Below, piece after piece: positions 53,157 to 62,856 of a DNA stretch of 64,000 nt (its first letter is position 1; each line of letters opens with the position of its first letter). Source of the stretch: VYFG01 sp965221795 (GTDB lineage: Bacteria; Pseudomonadota; Gammaproteobacteria; Arenicellales; Poriferihabitantaceae); assembly GCA_965221795.1 (NCBI GenBank), contig OZ244914.1:2480001-2544000 (forward strand), read 5' to 3'. A program made the translations under genes and the position numbers. The notes under the pieces are model-generated. The model was not told the origin of the DNA. It saw nothing but the letters and a program-made list of their open reading frames with translations, and ran no database searches.

Positions 53157-53855
53157 TCAGGAATTGAGATTCTGTCGATTGACGATACTGACGAACTCTT
53201 CCATAAACACCTCATATCGGGTGGTTAGCTTTTCCGCAATATGTGCAAAGCGGTTATAAGCAACCACCGCAGGGATCGCGGCAAACAAGCCCATGGCGGT
53301 TGCAATCAAGGCTTCGGCAATTCCCGGTGCGACCGCCGCAATCGTAACCTGTTGCTGGTTGCCAAGGCTCAAAAAGGAATTCATGATGCCCCAGACCGTT
53401 CCAAACAAGCCGATATATGGGCTGATGGAACCCACAGTAGCCAGAAAGGAAAGATTAGTTTCCAGCAGGTCGACTTCCCGACTCAGTGCAACCCGCATGG
53501 AACGATGGACCCCATCAACCATTTCCGTTCGGCTCACATTGTCTTTCTGGGCCAGACGGTTGTATTCCCGATATCCGGCGATGAAAATGTTGGCGATTCC
53601 TTCGCTGCTTCCATCGTGCCCCCAAGTCTGGTAGATCCGGCTCATCTCCCCCCCAGACCAAAACTCATCCTCAAACCCATCCGCTACCCGAATATAGCGC
53701 TTGAAAGAACTGCGCTTGTGATCAATCATAAACCAGGAAACCACGGATGCAAGGAACAGAATCAGCATCACGGCTTGCACCAGCCAACTGGCATCAATGA
53801 TCAGGTGCAGGATAGAAAGGTTCCCATCTGGACTGGCGGAAATGTCAAATGGCAT
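53157..53855 (-). CDS. tolQ: Tol-Pal system protein TolQ
   Basis: It is 232 residues, MotA/ExbB type, with three membrane helices. The conserved segment LGTVWGIMNSFLSLGNQQ and APGIAEALIATAMGLFAAIP are seen. It works with TolR in the motor. It follows ybgC by 62 bp. Confidence 0.95.
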   Translation of the reverse strand: MPFDISASPDGNLSILHLIIDASWLVQAVMLILFLASVVSWFMIDHKRSSFKRYIRVADGFEDEFWSGGEMSRIYQTWGHDGSSEGIANIFIAGYREYNRLAQKDNVSRTEMVDGVHRSMRVALSREVDLLETNLSFLATVGSISPYIGLFGTVWGIMNSFLSLGNQQQVTIAAVAPGIAEALIATAMGLFAAIPAVVAYNRFAHIAEKLTTRYEVFMEEFVSIVNRQNLNS

Positions 53856-53917
53856 GTTTCAGGGCAACCCTATCGGGGCGAATGCAGTCAGGGAATATTT
53901 ACAGGACCAATTATCTC

Positions 53918-54337
53918 CTATTGTAACTTCTCCGTGCATAGTGCCTGGCGTAAAATATCCGGCATTCTGCAAGGAGTCAGCGTATCACAACGGAGAATAG
54001 CCAAGCGGACCCGGCCGGTCACCAACCGTTCTTGCCCGCGCACAATTGTCTGCACAAATTCCACGGACGCACCACGCAGTTCGTTCAGTTGCAGGGTGGC
54101 GTCGATTACATCGTCCAGTACCGCAGGCTTGTGGTACTGCAAGTGGGCTTCTGTGACAGCGAATACTACATGATGCTGATTCCTGACGATCCGCAAGGAC
54201 AGTCCCAAAGAGCGCAGATAGGCATTTCTGGCCCGCTCCATATAGGCCAAATAGTTGGCATAGTAGACCACTCCGGCGGCATCCGTATCCTCGTAGTTGA
54301 TCGTAATCGGCAAGGAAAACAGGACATCAGACGACAT
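53918..54337 (-). CDS. ybgC: Tol-Pal-associated acyl-CoA thioesterase YbgC
   Basis: Hotdog-fold thioesterase of 139 residues. The motif YEDTDAAGVVYYANYLAYME holds the catalytic Asp, and RARNAYLRSLG follows. It starts at the ATG at 54337; a longer frame to 54403 overlaps ruvB. It is the standard first gene of the tol-pal operon. Confidence 0.93.
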   Translation of the reverse strand: MSSDVLFSLPITINYEDTDAAGVVYYANYLAYMERARNAYLRSLGLSLRIVRNQHHVVFAVTEAHLQYHKPAVLDDVIDATLQLNELRGASVEFVQTIVRGQERLVTGRVRLAILRCDTLTPCRMPDILRQALCTEKLQ

Positions 54338-54399
54338 GCATTTCTCCCTTTCCAACGGACAATCCGCCATTACCCGATCAATCGTTGACCGGCCATCGA

Positions 54400-55473
54400 T
54401 CATGCCGGACCCGTTTCATGGTGGTCCGTTGGGATCAGTTCCTGCTGCTGGGAGGCAAGATGTGGCGGCATCTCCAGTTGAAGATGTTGCCATGCATGGC
54501 GGGTTGCCATTCGCCCCCGGGGTGTTCGCATGAGAAACCCTTGCTGAATGAGATAGGGCTCGACGACATCTTCAATCGTATCCCGTTCCTCTCCAATGGC
54601 CGCCGAAATACTGTCGATTCCTACCGGACCGCCATCAAATCGGGTGATGATGGCAAGCAGCATGCTGCGGTCCAGGGCGTCCAGACCGAAGCGGTCCACT
54701 TCCAGCATGTCCAATGCCGCATCCGCGATTTCCTTGCCAATAAAGCCATCGGAACGGACTTCGGCATAATCACGCACACGCCGCAACAATCGATTGGCAA
54801 TGCGGGGGGTTCCACGGGAACGGGCGGCTATCGCATGTACACCGCCCGGATCAAAGGACAGTTGGAGAAGTTTCGCCGATCGCTCGACAATCTGACCGAG
54901 TTCCTCGACACTGTAAAACTGGAGTCGCTGGACGATACCAAACCGGTCCCGTAATGGTGACGTCAGCAACCCGGCCCGCGTTGTGGCCCCCACCAGGGTA
55001 AAGGGCGGCAGATGCAATTTGATGGAACGCGCCGCCGGTCCCTCACCGATCATGATATCGAGCTGAAAATCCTCCATGGCGGGATAGAGGATTTCCTCAA
55101 TGGCAGGGCTCATGCGATGAATTTCATCAATGAACAGCACATCATTGGGTTCCAGATTAGTCAAGATCGCAGCAAGGTCTCCGGCCTTTTCCAGCACCGG
55201 CCCGGAGGTCTGCCGAAGCCGCGCCTCCATCTCGGTTGCGATGATATTGGCGATGGTCGTTTTGCCTAATCCGGGCGGGCCGAACACCAGCACATGATCC
55301 AGCGCTTCAGAGCGTTTGCGGCTCGCACGGAGAAAAATATCCAGTTGCTCCCGGGCACTTGATTGTCCAATAAATTCCTCCAGTCTTGTGGGGCGAAGAC
55401 TGCGGTCCAGGGCTTGTTCCTGGGGCAGGTCTGGATCTACTTCCGGTGACAGAAGAGGATTGGGTTTGGTCAT
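54400..55473 (-). CDS. ruvB: Holliday junction branch migration helicase RuvB
   Basis: AAA+ motor of 357 residues acting with RuvA on Holliday junctions. Walker A GPPGLGKT (65-72), Walker B LFIDEIHRMS, sensor GATTRAGLLTSPLRDRFG, and the C-terminal winged helix are intact. The ATG at 55473 is 23 bp after ruvA. The in-frame TTG at 55500 is less likely. Confidence 0.96.
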   Translation of the reverse strand: MTKPNPLLSPEVDPDLPQEQALDRSLRPTRLEEFIGQSSAREQLDIFLRASRKRSEALDHVLVFGPPGLGKTTIANIIATEMEARLRQTSGPVLEKAGDLAAILTNLEPNDVLFIDEIHRMSPAIEEILYPAMEDFQLDIMIGEGPAARSIKLHLPPFTLVGATTRAGLLTSPLRDRFGIVQRLQFYSVEELGQIVERSAKLLQLSFDPGGVHAIAARSRGTPRIANRLLRRVRDYAEVRSDGFIGKEIADAALDMLEVDRFGLDALDRSMLLAIITRFDGGPVGIDSISAAIGEERDTIEDVVEPYLIQQGFLMRTPRGRMATRHAWQHLQLEMPPHLASQQQELIPTDHHETGPA

Positions 55474-55496
55474 GGGCTGATCGCGGTTCCTGGATG

Positions 55497-56099
55497 TCAA
55501 TTTCCGCTGAGGAGTTGCAAGGCTTGTCGAATCATTTCTTCTCGTCCTTCGGCTTGACGTTCCACTGTACGAACGGCCTGGATAGCATCGGCCGTACGGA
55601 AACCTAACGACATCAGCGCACTGATGGCATCTTGTGCCGGGTTTTGCAGGGCATCTTCCGGGGACGAATCGACACCGACCATTTCTGCCAGTGGACTCCC
55701 GGCCACCCGGTCACGCATTTCGAGCATCATCCGTTGCGCCGTTTTCTTGCCGATTCCCGGGACGGTGGTGAGTGTACGGGTATCCTGCATGTGCATACAC
55801 TGGAGAAACTGCCTCACGGTCATTGTGGACAGAATCGCAAGCCCCACCCGGGGTCCTACGCCACTGGTCTTGAGTAGGCTGCGGAAGAGTTCCCGCTGGG
55901 GCAGGTCGGAAAATCCGAACAGGAGTTGGGCATCTTCCCGAACCAGCAGATGAGTGAACAGGAACACCTCGGCTCCCTCTTCCGGCAAGTCATAGAAGGT
56001 ATTCATGGGGGCTTCCAGTTCGTAGCCGACCCCGCCGACATCCAGTACCAGAAAGGGCGGGGATTTGTCCAGCAGTCGACCGCGGAGTGAACCAATCAT
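55497..56099 (-). CDS. ruvA: Holliday junction branch migration protein RuvA
   Basis: It is 200 residues with the OB domain start MIGSLRGRLLDKSPPFLVLD, helix-hairpin-helix segments LKTSGVGPRVGLAIL and LTTVPGIGKKTAQRMMLEM, and a C-terminal RuvB-binding domain (DAISALMSLGFRTADAIQAV). It overlaps the ruvC stop as ATGA. Confidence 0.96.
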   Translation of the reverse strand: MIGSLRGRLLDKSPPFLVLDVGGVGYELEAPMNTFYDLPEEGAEVFLFTHLLVREDAQLLFGFSDLPQRELFRSLLKTSGVGPRVGLAILSTMTVRQFLQCMHMQDTRTLTTVPGIGKKTAQRMMLEMRDRVAGSPLAEMVGVDSSPEDALQNPAQDAISALMSLGFRTADAIQAVRTVERQAEGREEMIRQALQLLSGN

Positions 56100-56593
56100 C
56101 GGGATGCCGCTGTGGCAAGTCGACTTGCCACCGTGGAGGTATTGATATGGCAAATGGCGCAGGCCAAGGCATCGGCAGCATCCACCGCCGGTTTTTGCTG
56201 CAATCCCAGCAGGACTCGCACCATATGCTGCACCTGTTCCTTGGTGGCATTGCCGGAACCGACCACCGCCCGCTTGATCTGGAGTGCACTGTATTCGGCT
56301 ACCATACAACCACCGTTCACGGCAGAGCAGACTGCACTGCCACGAGCTTGCCCGAGTGTCAGGGCAGACCGCACATTATTCGACACGAATACCTGTTCCA
56401 CCGCTACCAGATCCAGGGCATACTCTTGTACCAGAATGGAGACCCGACGCGAAATCGCTCCCAGCCGTTCCGGGAGAGGACCATGTCCCAGGCGCAGGCT
56501 CTCGCTGTGCAATGCAACCAAGCGCTGATTTGCAGATTCCACTACTCCCAGCCCGGTGATCACGGAGCCTGGATCAATCCCAAGGACTATCAT
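56096..56593 (-). CDS. ruvC: Crossover junction endodeoxyribonuclease RuvC
   Basis: Resolvase of 165 residues. The acidic catalytic residues are in VLGIDPGSVITG (Asp6), LVAVEQVFV (Glu) and KPAVDAADALACAICH (the Asp-rich C-terminal motif). The start overlaps the yebC stop by 4 bp, so yebC-ruvC-ruvA are translationally coupled. Confidence 0.96.
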   Translation of the reverse strand: MIVLGIDPGSVITGLGVVESANQRLVALHSESLRLGHGPLPERLGAISRRVSILVQEYALDLVAVEQVFVSNNVRSALTLGQARGSAVCSAVNGGCMVAEYSALQIKRAVVGSGNATKEQVQHMVRVLLGLQQKPAVDAADALACAICHINTSTVASRLATAASR

Positions 56594-57318
56594 CCACTGT
56601 CAACAATACGGGCGTTGGTAAAGACATCCTGCACATCATCGAGTTCGTCCAGCGCCTGAAGCAGTCGGATCACTTTCTCAGCGTCTTCGCCGGCAACCTC
56701 GGTTTCCGTGGTGGGCCGTTGAGTCACCTCGGCCAGATCCGGCTCAATGGCCGCATTTCGAAATGCTCGCTCCACTTGCTGCAATGTTTCCGGGAGAGTA
56801 ATGACTTCCGTTACTCCATCTGCGGTTTCAATATCCTGCGCACCGGCCTCCAGTGCGACTTCCATCATTTGTTCTTCGTCCTGCGCACCGGAAAAGACGA
56901 GGGATCCTACCTTGTGAAACAGGTAGGCTACCGAACCATCCGTACCCAGGTTCCCGCCATGCTTGCTGAATACATGGCGTACTTCACTGACGGTGCGATT
57001 GCGATTGTCGGTGGAAGTTTCCACCAATACGGCCACACCGCCCGGGGCATATCCCTCGTAACGGATCTCCTCATAACTGACCCCATCAACCTCTCCGGCC
57101 CCCCGCTTGACCGCGCGGTCAATGGTGTCACGGGTCATGTTAGCGGCCAATGCCTTGTCCATGGCTGAACGCAATCGGGGATTGGCGTCCGGGTCACTGC
57201 CCCCCAAGCGGCTTGCCACTGTGATTTCCTTGATGATCTTGGTAAAAACCTTGCCTCGCTTGGCATCCTGGGCCGCTTTGCGGAATTTGATATTGGCCCA
57301 TTTACTGTGACCTGCCAT
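56590..57318 (-). CDS. yebC: YebC/PmpR-family protein (ribosome- or DNA-associated regulator)
   Basis: It is 242 residues starting MAGHSKWANIKFRKAAQDAK, the family signature, with the GVSYEEIRYEGYAPGGVAVL core. Relatives act as transcription regulators or help ribosomes translate proline runs. It lies between aspS and ruvC, a conserved place. Confidence 0.95.
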   Translation of the reverse strand: MAGHSKWANIKFRKAAQDAKRGKVFTKIIKEITVASRLGGSDPDANPRLRSAMDKALAANMTRDTIDRAVKRGAGEVDGVSYEEIRYEGYAPGGVAVLVETSTDNRNRTVSEVRHVFSKHGGNLGTDGSVAYLFHKVGSLVFSGAQDEEQMMEVALEAGAQDIETADGVTEVITLPETLQQVERAFRNAAIEPDLAEVTQRPTTETEVAGEDAEKVIRLLQALDELDDVQDVFTNARIVDSG

Positions 57319-57457
57319 GAGAGAAATCTCCGAATGCCTGAATCATCAGAAGGAGTCGCCCGCAGAGCCTGTGCCGACGACTGCAGTATCTTTTTGCCCT
57401 CCGAGTGTATCATAAGTCCTCTCTGCGAGTGACTTCACCCAACTCCCGGCGGTCCGC

Positions 57458-59230
57458 TCAGAGCTGGGGCTTGCGAACCTGCAGGGATAATTCCCGGAGT
57501 TGCCCAGAATCCACCTCCCCCGGTGCTTCGGTGAGCAGGCAAGCTGCCTTCTGGGTCTTCGGGAAGGCAATCACATCACGGATGGATTCGGCCCCCCCCA
57601 TCATGGCCACCAGCCGATCAATCCCGAAGGCAATGCCGCCATGAGGGGGGGCACCATATCGGAGTGCATCCAGCAAAAATCCGAATTTTTCCTGTGCCAC
57701 TTTCTCCGTCATACCCAGTACTCCAAGTACTGTTTGCTGCCGATCGTATTGATGGATCCGAATGGAGCCACCACCAATTTCCGTGCCGTTCAGTACCAGA
57801 TCATAGGCTCGGGACAACACTTTGCCCGGATCACTGGTCAACCATGCCAAATCTCTCTCCCGGGGAGCCGTAAAGGGGTGGTGCAAGGCATGCCAGCATT
57901 GTTGCTCCCGATTCCATTCGACGAGTGGAAAATCGACGACCCACAACGGTTGCCAGCCGGGCTTTATCCGGTTCATGTCCTGTCCGATGCGCAATCGAAG
58001 TGCACCGAGCGCATCGTTGACAATCGCTGCATCATCTGCTCCAAAAAACAGCAGGTCCCCACTCCCTGCCCCTGTTCTTTGCAGAATAGCGGACAAGACA
58101 TGATCCGGCAGAAACTTCAGAATGGGCGACTGTAGCCCTTCACGCCCCATACTGGAATCATTGACCTTGATATACGCCAGCCCTTTTGCCCTATATTGCC
58201 GGACAAAGTCGGTGTAGCTCTCAATTTGGGCGCGAGACAGACGATTGCCATTTGGTACCCGGATGACGGCTACCCGCCCTGCGGGATGGTTGGCCGGTTG
58301 TGAAAAGACCTTGAACTCGACTTCCTGCATCAGGTCCGTGATCTCACTCAACTCCAAGTCGATGCGCAGGTCGGGACGGTCCACCCCATACCGCAATATG
58401 GCTTCCCGGTACGTCATACGAGGAATCGGATTCGGCAGTTCCACGGCCAATACACGATGAAATAGATTTCGGATCATCTCTTCCATCAGGCCGGTGACCC
58501 CGGCCTCATCGACAAAAGACATTTCCACGTCCAGTTGCGTAAATTCTGGCTGACGATCAGCACGCAGGTCCTCGTCACGGAAACATCGGGCCATTTGGTA
58601 ATACCGCTCGAAACCTGACACCATCAGGAGTTGTTTGAATAACTGTGGTGATTGCGGCAGTGCAAAAAAATTGCCCGGATACGTCCGACTGGGCACAAGG
58701 TAGTCCCGAGCTCCCTCAGGGGTCGACCGGGTCAGCATGGGCGTCTCGATTTCCACAAAATCACGTCCATTCAGAAAGCTCCGCAACTCGCTCACGACCT
58801 GATGACGCAGGCGAAGGTTGCGTTGCATGGGGGCACGGCGCAGGTCGAGATAACGGTATTTGAGTCGGACGGATTCGCTGATTTCCATATCGTCCATCTG
58901 GAAAGGCAAGGCTTCCGAGATTGACCAAATCCGGATCGAGTCCGCCAATACCTCTACCGTTCCAGTGGAGAGCTCCAGATTGTCCGTACCGTCCGGCCGC
59001 CGACGAACCTGTCCATGCACTTCCAGTACATATTCGTTGCGGACACCTTCGGCTACAGCGAACGGCCTCGGGGAGTCAGGATCGACCACGACCTGCACCC
59101 AACCGGAACGATCCCGCAGGTCAATGAATATAACGCCACCATGGTCGCGTCGACTGAGCACCCAACCATGGAGCTCAATGGTTTGGTCAACATCGGATTC
59201 GGCCACCTGGCCACAAAGATGTGTGCGCAT
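57458..59230 (-). CDS. aspS: Aspartyl-tRNA synthetase
   Basis: Class II synthetase of 590 residues. The OB anticodon domain (VDQTIELHGWVLSRRDHGGV) is followed by motif 2 (YYQMARCFRDEDLRADRQPE, with FTQLDVEMSF), the bacterial insertion domain, and motif 3 GIAFGIDRLVAMM. It is the second housekeeping gene after the zinc ribbon gene upstream. Confidence 0.96.
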   Translation of the reverse strand: MRTHLCGQVAESDVDQTIELHGWVLSRRDHGGVIFIDLRDRSGWVQVVVDPDSPRPFAVAEGVRNEYVLEVHGQVRRRPDGTDNLELSTGTVEVLADSIRIWSISEALPFQMDDMEISESVRLKYRYLDLRRAPMQRNLRLRHQVVSELRSFLNGRDFVEIETPMLTRSTPEGARDYLVPSRTYPGNFFALPQSPQLFKQLLMVSGFERYYQMARCFRDEDLRADRQPEFTQLDVEMSFVDEAGVTGLMEEMIRNLFHRVLAVELPNPIPRMTYREAILRYGVDRPDLRIDLELSEITDLMQEVEFKVFSQPANHPAGRVAVIRVPNGNRLSRAQIESYTDFVRQYRAKGLAYIKVNDSSMGREGLQSPILKFLPDHVLSAILQRTGAGSGDLLFFGADDAAIVNDALGALRLRIGQDMNRIKPGWQPLWVVDFPLVEWNREQQCWHALHHPFTAPRERDLAWLTSDPGKVLSRAYDLVLNGTEIGGGSIRIHQYDRQQTVLGVLGMTEKVAQEKFGFLLDALRYGAPPHGGIAFGIDRLVAMMGGAESIRDVIAFPKTQKAACLLTEAPGEVDSGQLRELSLQVRKPQL

Positions 59231-59365
59231 TGCAAAATGAGAATGATCTGACGGGGAAACCGGAACCCGGAGTGTATCCGAACCGAGGCCAATTGGATTT
59301 GATCGCGATGCGATGCAGGCGAGCAGTGAAGAGTGCAGGAAACTGCCGGCGGCGATGGTCGGGGA

Positions 59366-59692
59366 TCAGGCGGCCTTGCTTTCGCCGGACTTCGTGGGTT
59401 TTGTCTTGTCGGCTTTCCCGGATTCCTTGGTGGTGGCGGAATCACCGCTGGGCGGGGATTCACTGTGATCGGACCCTTTGCCTTTACGATCGTCAGATGA
59501 TTTCCGGTCGCTATTCTTGAAGTCGGTCTCATACCATCCGGTTCCCTTGAGGCGAAAGCCGGCAGCCGAAATCAATTTCTTGAGCGAGGGTTTTTGGCAT
59601 GCCGGACACATTACCAGCGGGAGATCGGAAATTTTTTGCAGTACCTCGAGACGATACTCACAGGCCTGACACTGGTACTCGTAGAATGGCAT
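59366..59692 (-). CDS. FmdB-family zinc ribbon protein
   Basis: It is 108 residues from the ATG at 59692 (MPFYEYQCQACEYRLEVLQK). Four Cys, C8, C11, C29 and C32, can bind zinc. The C-terminal half is a Lys/Ser/Asp-rich unstructured tail (SDDRKGKGSDHSESPPSG). It is commonly found upstream of aspS. Its role is unknown; it may regulate. Confidence 0.85.
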   Translation of the reverse strand: MPFYEYQCQACEYRLEVLQKISDLPLVMCPACQKPSLKKLISAAGFRLKGTGWYETDFKNSDRKSSDDRKGKGSDHSESPPSGDSATTKESGKADKTKPTKSGESKAA

Positions 59693-59809
59693 CGTGGGAT
59701 GGTGCAAGGGGGATGGTTGTGGCCGAATAAAGGTTCCGGCCGGGATTATACCCAATGTCCCGTTTTGGATGGGGTCCGGGAATCACAAATTAAAGCGACA
59801 TGGCTCGGC

Positions 59810-60934
59810 TCATGGGTCGCTGACTTCTCTGGCCCGGCGGTCCCGGGCATCTCCGACCCAATCCAAACCGGACTCCCGCCCCGGAACCGGCCGGCCTTCC
59901 TTGTCAACACAATACCGGCCGAACACCACGACCTCGAATACCGCTCCATGCCCTCGCATCAGCGTGTATTCAAACAACATGCTGCGATGAACTTTGGCAC
60001 CTGACTGGAGGTGGCAACCATGGGAGATCCAACTTGGGCCCTGGATTTCACACCCTCCCTCGACACAGGAATTGGCACCGATGTAGACCGGGCCTTCAAT
60101 CAGCACATTGTCCCAATCCACATTCACATTGAGGCCAGTCCAGACTTGGGGAAAGATCTCCCTTCCTGGCATGCGAATACCCCTCAAGGTGCCCCGCATC
60201 AACTGCTGGTTGGCCTCCCAATAGTCACTCATACGGCCGATATCAACCCAATGGAAGGGTAACTCAATGGCACCGAACGGAACGCGGTCCTCAATCAGCG
60301 ACGGCAACAACTGTGCGCCAATATCGTAGAAAGTGTCCGGTGGAATCCGATCGATAATGTCTGGTTCGAAGAGATAGATGCCGGTGTTCACCAATGTAGA
60401 CCTCGCTTCTTCCACGGCAGGCTTTTCCTGGAAAGACTCGACTCTTCCATCGGCATCACAGACCACGACTCCGTAATTTGCCACCGATTCCTCGGGGACT
60501 CTTTTCACCACAATACTTGCTTTGGCACCGGATTGCCAATGCTTGCGCAGGGCCTTTGTCAGGTTGAGATCAATGATGGCGTCGCCACACACCACCAGAA
60601 AGGTATCATCAAAAAACCTCCCGAATTCCTGGACCCGCTTGATTCCCCCAGCAGAACCAAGGGGCTCTCCGATCAGCACGCCATCCTCGACATATCCTTC
60701 AAAGGAGTATCCGATATTGACCCCCCAGCGTCGACCATCTCCAAAATAGGTTTCGATCGATTCGGGCAAATGGCTCACATTAACCATCACATCGGTAAAC
60801 CCATGCCGGGCAAGCTGCCCAATCAGGTATTCCATGACCGGCTTGCCAATAACCGGTATCATTGGCTTGGGCAATTCATACGTCAGCGGCCGGACCCGGG
60901 TTCCCTTGCCGGCCGCAAGAATCATGGCTTTCAT
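59810..60934 (-). CDS. Sugar-1-phosphate nucleotidyltransferase (mannose-1-phosphate guanylyltransferase-like)
   Basis: It is 374 residues from the ATG at 60934. The NTP-transferase motif MILAAGKGTRVRPLTYELPK and metal site VVCGDAIIDLN are clear, followed by VESFQEKPAVEE and a C-terminal left-handed beta-helix (GPVYIGANSCVEGGCEIQGP). It makes an NDP-sugar, GDP-mannose or dTDP/UDP-glucose type; the exact nucleotide cannot be read. It lies upstream of the zinc ribbon gene on the same strand. Confidence 0.85.
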   Translation of the reverse strand: MKAMILAAGKGTRVRPLTYELPKPMIPVIGKPVMEYLIGQLARHGFTDVMVNVSHLPESIETYFGDGRRWGVNIGYSFEGYVEDGVLIGEPLGSAGGIKRVQEFGRFFDDTFLVVCGDAIIDLNLTKALRKHWQSGAKASIVVKRVPEESVANYGVVVCDADGRVESFQEKPAVEEARSTLVNTGIYLFEPDIIDRIPPDTFYDIGAQLLPSLIEDRVPFGAIELPFHWVDIGRMSDYWEANQQLMRGTLRGIRMPGREIFPQVWTGLNVNVDWDNVLIEGPVYIGANSCVEGGCEIQGPSWISHGCHLQSGAKVHRSMLFEYTLMRGHGAVFEVVVFGRYCVDKEGRPVPGRESGLDWVGDARDRRAREVSDP

Positions 60935-61008
60935 GGATTTATCGCAGACAACAACATCCGCCCACCTCATCGGTGCGCGGTTGGTGTCGATCCCCTCACA
61001 CTCGTACC

Positions 61009-61039
61009 AAAAAGGCCCCGCGACCGGAGTCGGGGGGCC
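61009..61039 (-). terminator. Rho-independent terminator of the BI-1 family gene
   Basis: On the minus strand GGCCCC-CCGAC (from 61039) pairs with GGTCG-CGGGGCC and is followed by TTTTT (61013-61009). It lies 43 bp after the stop of the 61082-61753 gene and separates it from the nucleotidyltransferase gene. Confidence 0.85.
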
Positions 61040-61081
61040 GATTCGTGGCGATCACGGTCGCCCGGAAACTGTGGTAGCGAT

Positions 61082-61753
61082 TTATTCGTCGCCGCCGAAG
61101 ATGCCAAACAGGTGCAGCAGGCTGATAAACAGATTGTAGATAGTCAGGTACAGCGTCACCGTGGCCATGATGTAATTGGTTTCGCCGCCATGGATGATGG
61201 CACTGGTCTGGAACAGGATCAATCCCGCCATCAACAGGATAAACATCGCCGAAACGGCCAATGACAAGGCCGGGATCGAAAACAGGATAGCCACCAGGCC
61301 AGCGACAAAAGCAACCAGAATCCCCATGAACAGCATGCTACCGAGGAAGCTGAAGTCCTTACGGGTCACCAGTGCATAGGCCGACAGGCCCAGGAAAATC
61401 ACGCCCGTACCGCCCAGTGCCATCATGACCATTTGAGGACCATTGGCAAGATGGTTGATATAGACATTCAGAATTGGTCCCAGGGTCAACCCCATGAACC
61501 CGGTGAACAGGAATACAAACAGGATGCCGAGGGAAGAATTGCGAAACTTCTGAGTCAGGAACAGAAGTGCAAAATATCCGACCAGAGTGAGAATCAACCC
61601 GGGATGAGGCATGTTCATTGCCATCGATACACCGGCTGCCGCGGCACTGAACAGCAGGGTCATGGCCAGCAGCATGTAGGTGTTTTTGAGTACCCTGTTG
61701 ATTTCAATACCGTGACTGCCGGTACGTATCACAGCTTGTTCAAGTCTTGTCAT
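61082..61753 (-). CDS. Bax inhibitor-1 family membrane protein (YccA-like)
   Basis: It is 223 residues from the ATG at 61753 with seven hydrophobic segments. It aligns with E. coli YccA, including VLKNTYMLLAMTLLFSA, HPGLILTLVGYFALLFL, LVTRKDFSFLGSMLF and IIHGGETNYIMATVTLYL. YccA modulates the FtsH protease. It is a single-gene unit with its own terminator. The open frame to 61828 adds 25 unlikely residues. Confidence 0.92.
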   Translation of the reverse strand: MTRLEQAVIRTGSHGIEINRVLKNTYMLLAMTLLFSAAAAGVSMAMNMPHPGLILTLVGYFALLFLTQKFRNSSLGILFVFLFTGFMGLTLGPILNVYINHLANGPQMVMMALGGTGVIFLGLSAYALVTRKDFSFLGSMLFMGILVAFVAGLVAILFSIPALSLAVSAMFILLMAGLILFQTSAIIHGGETNYIMATVTLYLTIYNLFISLLHLFGIFGGDE

Positions 61754-62046
61754 CAGTCTCAATGCCTCCAAACCAATGGGATTATCGATGGATATAGGGG
61801 GACCGTTCAACACACTAAAGAGTTTCACGATTACTCCAATAATGGCATCAATATCAGAAAAATCAAGCTCTCGGCAACGTGATCGGGAAGCGGGGGAATC
61901 GCTTCCCGGGCTTCAAGCCGGTTGCAATTCCCCAGAAATGACATCGGTACCGGATCCAGTCCTCGAAAAGTGATGGAGTATGAGTCCAGGACGGCGAGAA
62001 AGCACCGATACAGGGGCTTACCACAGGACTTCATGAGTACATGGCC
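61754..62046. other. Intergenic region, no gene seen
   Basis: About 290 bp upstream of the BI-1 gene and before the IS5-like end. No gene-like frame found. Confidence 0.35.
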
Positions 62047-62463
62047 GGCCCTGAAAAATCCCGAATTCAGCGATAACTATCTGAATATACTAGAAGATAC
62101 TCCCTGAATGGATGGATTCGAATGGCCAGATATGGTCTCATGGACGCTCCATTCCTTGCCATTTCAAACGACAACATGCGCCCCAGACTCCCTGCTTTTA
62201 CCGAATCCCACGACTTCTTCCGAAACCGCCGGAAAAATCGGCTTGATCCGCGCCATGAGTTGGTCCGCCTGGCCGGGATCCTGGACTGGCAACGATTTGA
62301 CGAGACCTTCAGTGCGCTGTATTGCCCTGACCAGAGCGGTCCCGGCAGCAGGCCCACCCGCCGGATGGTGGGGCTGGAGGAGTCTCTCCAGCATGTGTAC
62401 CGACGGTCGGACGAGGCCGTGGTGGCGCATTGGGCGGGGAATTTCTACGGGCAGTCCTCCTGA
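62047..62463 (+). pseudogene. IS5-type insertion sequence remnant (left end and transposase N-terminus)
   Basis: The end motif GGCCCTGAAAAATCCCG lies at 62047-62063. The ATG follows 129 bp later (62176), the same distance as in the copy at 25514. The frame reads MRPRLPAFTESHDFFRNRRK and DPRHELVRLAGILDWQRFDE, then RPTRRMVGLEESLQHVYRRS and DEAVVAHWAGNFYGQSS to a stop at 62463, the first 95 or so residues of an IS5-family transposase. The DDE core is lost. Confidence 0.75.
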
Positions 62464-62481
62464 ATTTCGTTAAGCCAAGAC

Positions 62482-62856
62482 CTAGCAATACGGTTTCCAG
62501 TTTATTGTCTTTCCGTCAAATATGCGGGATGGAGGATCATCGTCTTTGGCTTCGATAGTGAAGGTTCGTTCATCGGTAAGGTTGAATGTTCCCGTCCCGT
62601 TGTTGGTGATTCGCGTGATGATCCGCAGACGCTGCGTGTTTGCGCCCACATTGAGGCAGTCGTTGTCCGTGCTGGTGGCGGACACGACGATACGACAGCC
62701 TGGAACATTGTCGCCTATGCATGACCTGGTGGACGCGGCAACCGGATCCACTACCCCCCCCCCCCCTTTCCAGGTTGTGAGCAGGAAAAATCCCGGTATT
62801 GCCAGATTTGTATATGGCTTGAAACTGCTCGAACTGCTTCCCCGCGTACGCCTCAT
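62482..62856 (-). CDS. Small hypothetical protein with a G13 tract in its coding strand
   Basis: As written, ATG 62856 opens a 124-codon frame (MRRTRGSSSSSFKPYTN, then WKGGGGVVDPVAAS) to the stop at 62482. Its second half (RSCIGDNVPGCRIVVSATST, then LRIITRITNNGTGTFNLTDE) is protein-like. However, upstream of the G tract (62754-62766) another frame looks more protein-like (AYAGKQFEQFQAIYKSGN, then TGIFPAHNLER). A tract of 11 or 14 G would join the two. Either it is a phase-variable gene or the tract length is misread. The function is unknown. Confidence 0.45.
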   Translation of the reverse strand: MRRTRGSSSSSFKPYTNLAIPGFFLLTTWKGGGGVVDPVAASTRSCIGDNVPGCRIVVSATSTDNDCLNVGANTQRLRIITRITNNGTGTFNLTDERTFTIEAKDDDPPSRIFDGKTINWKPYC

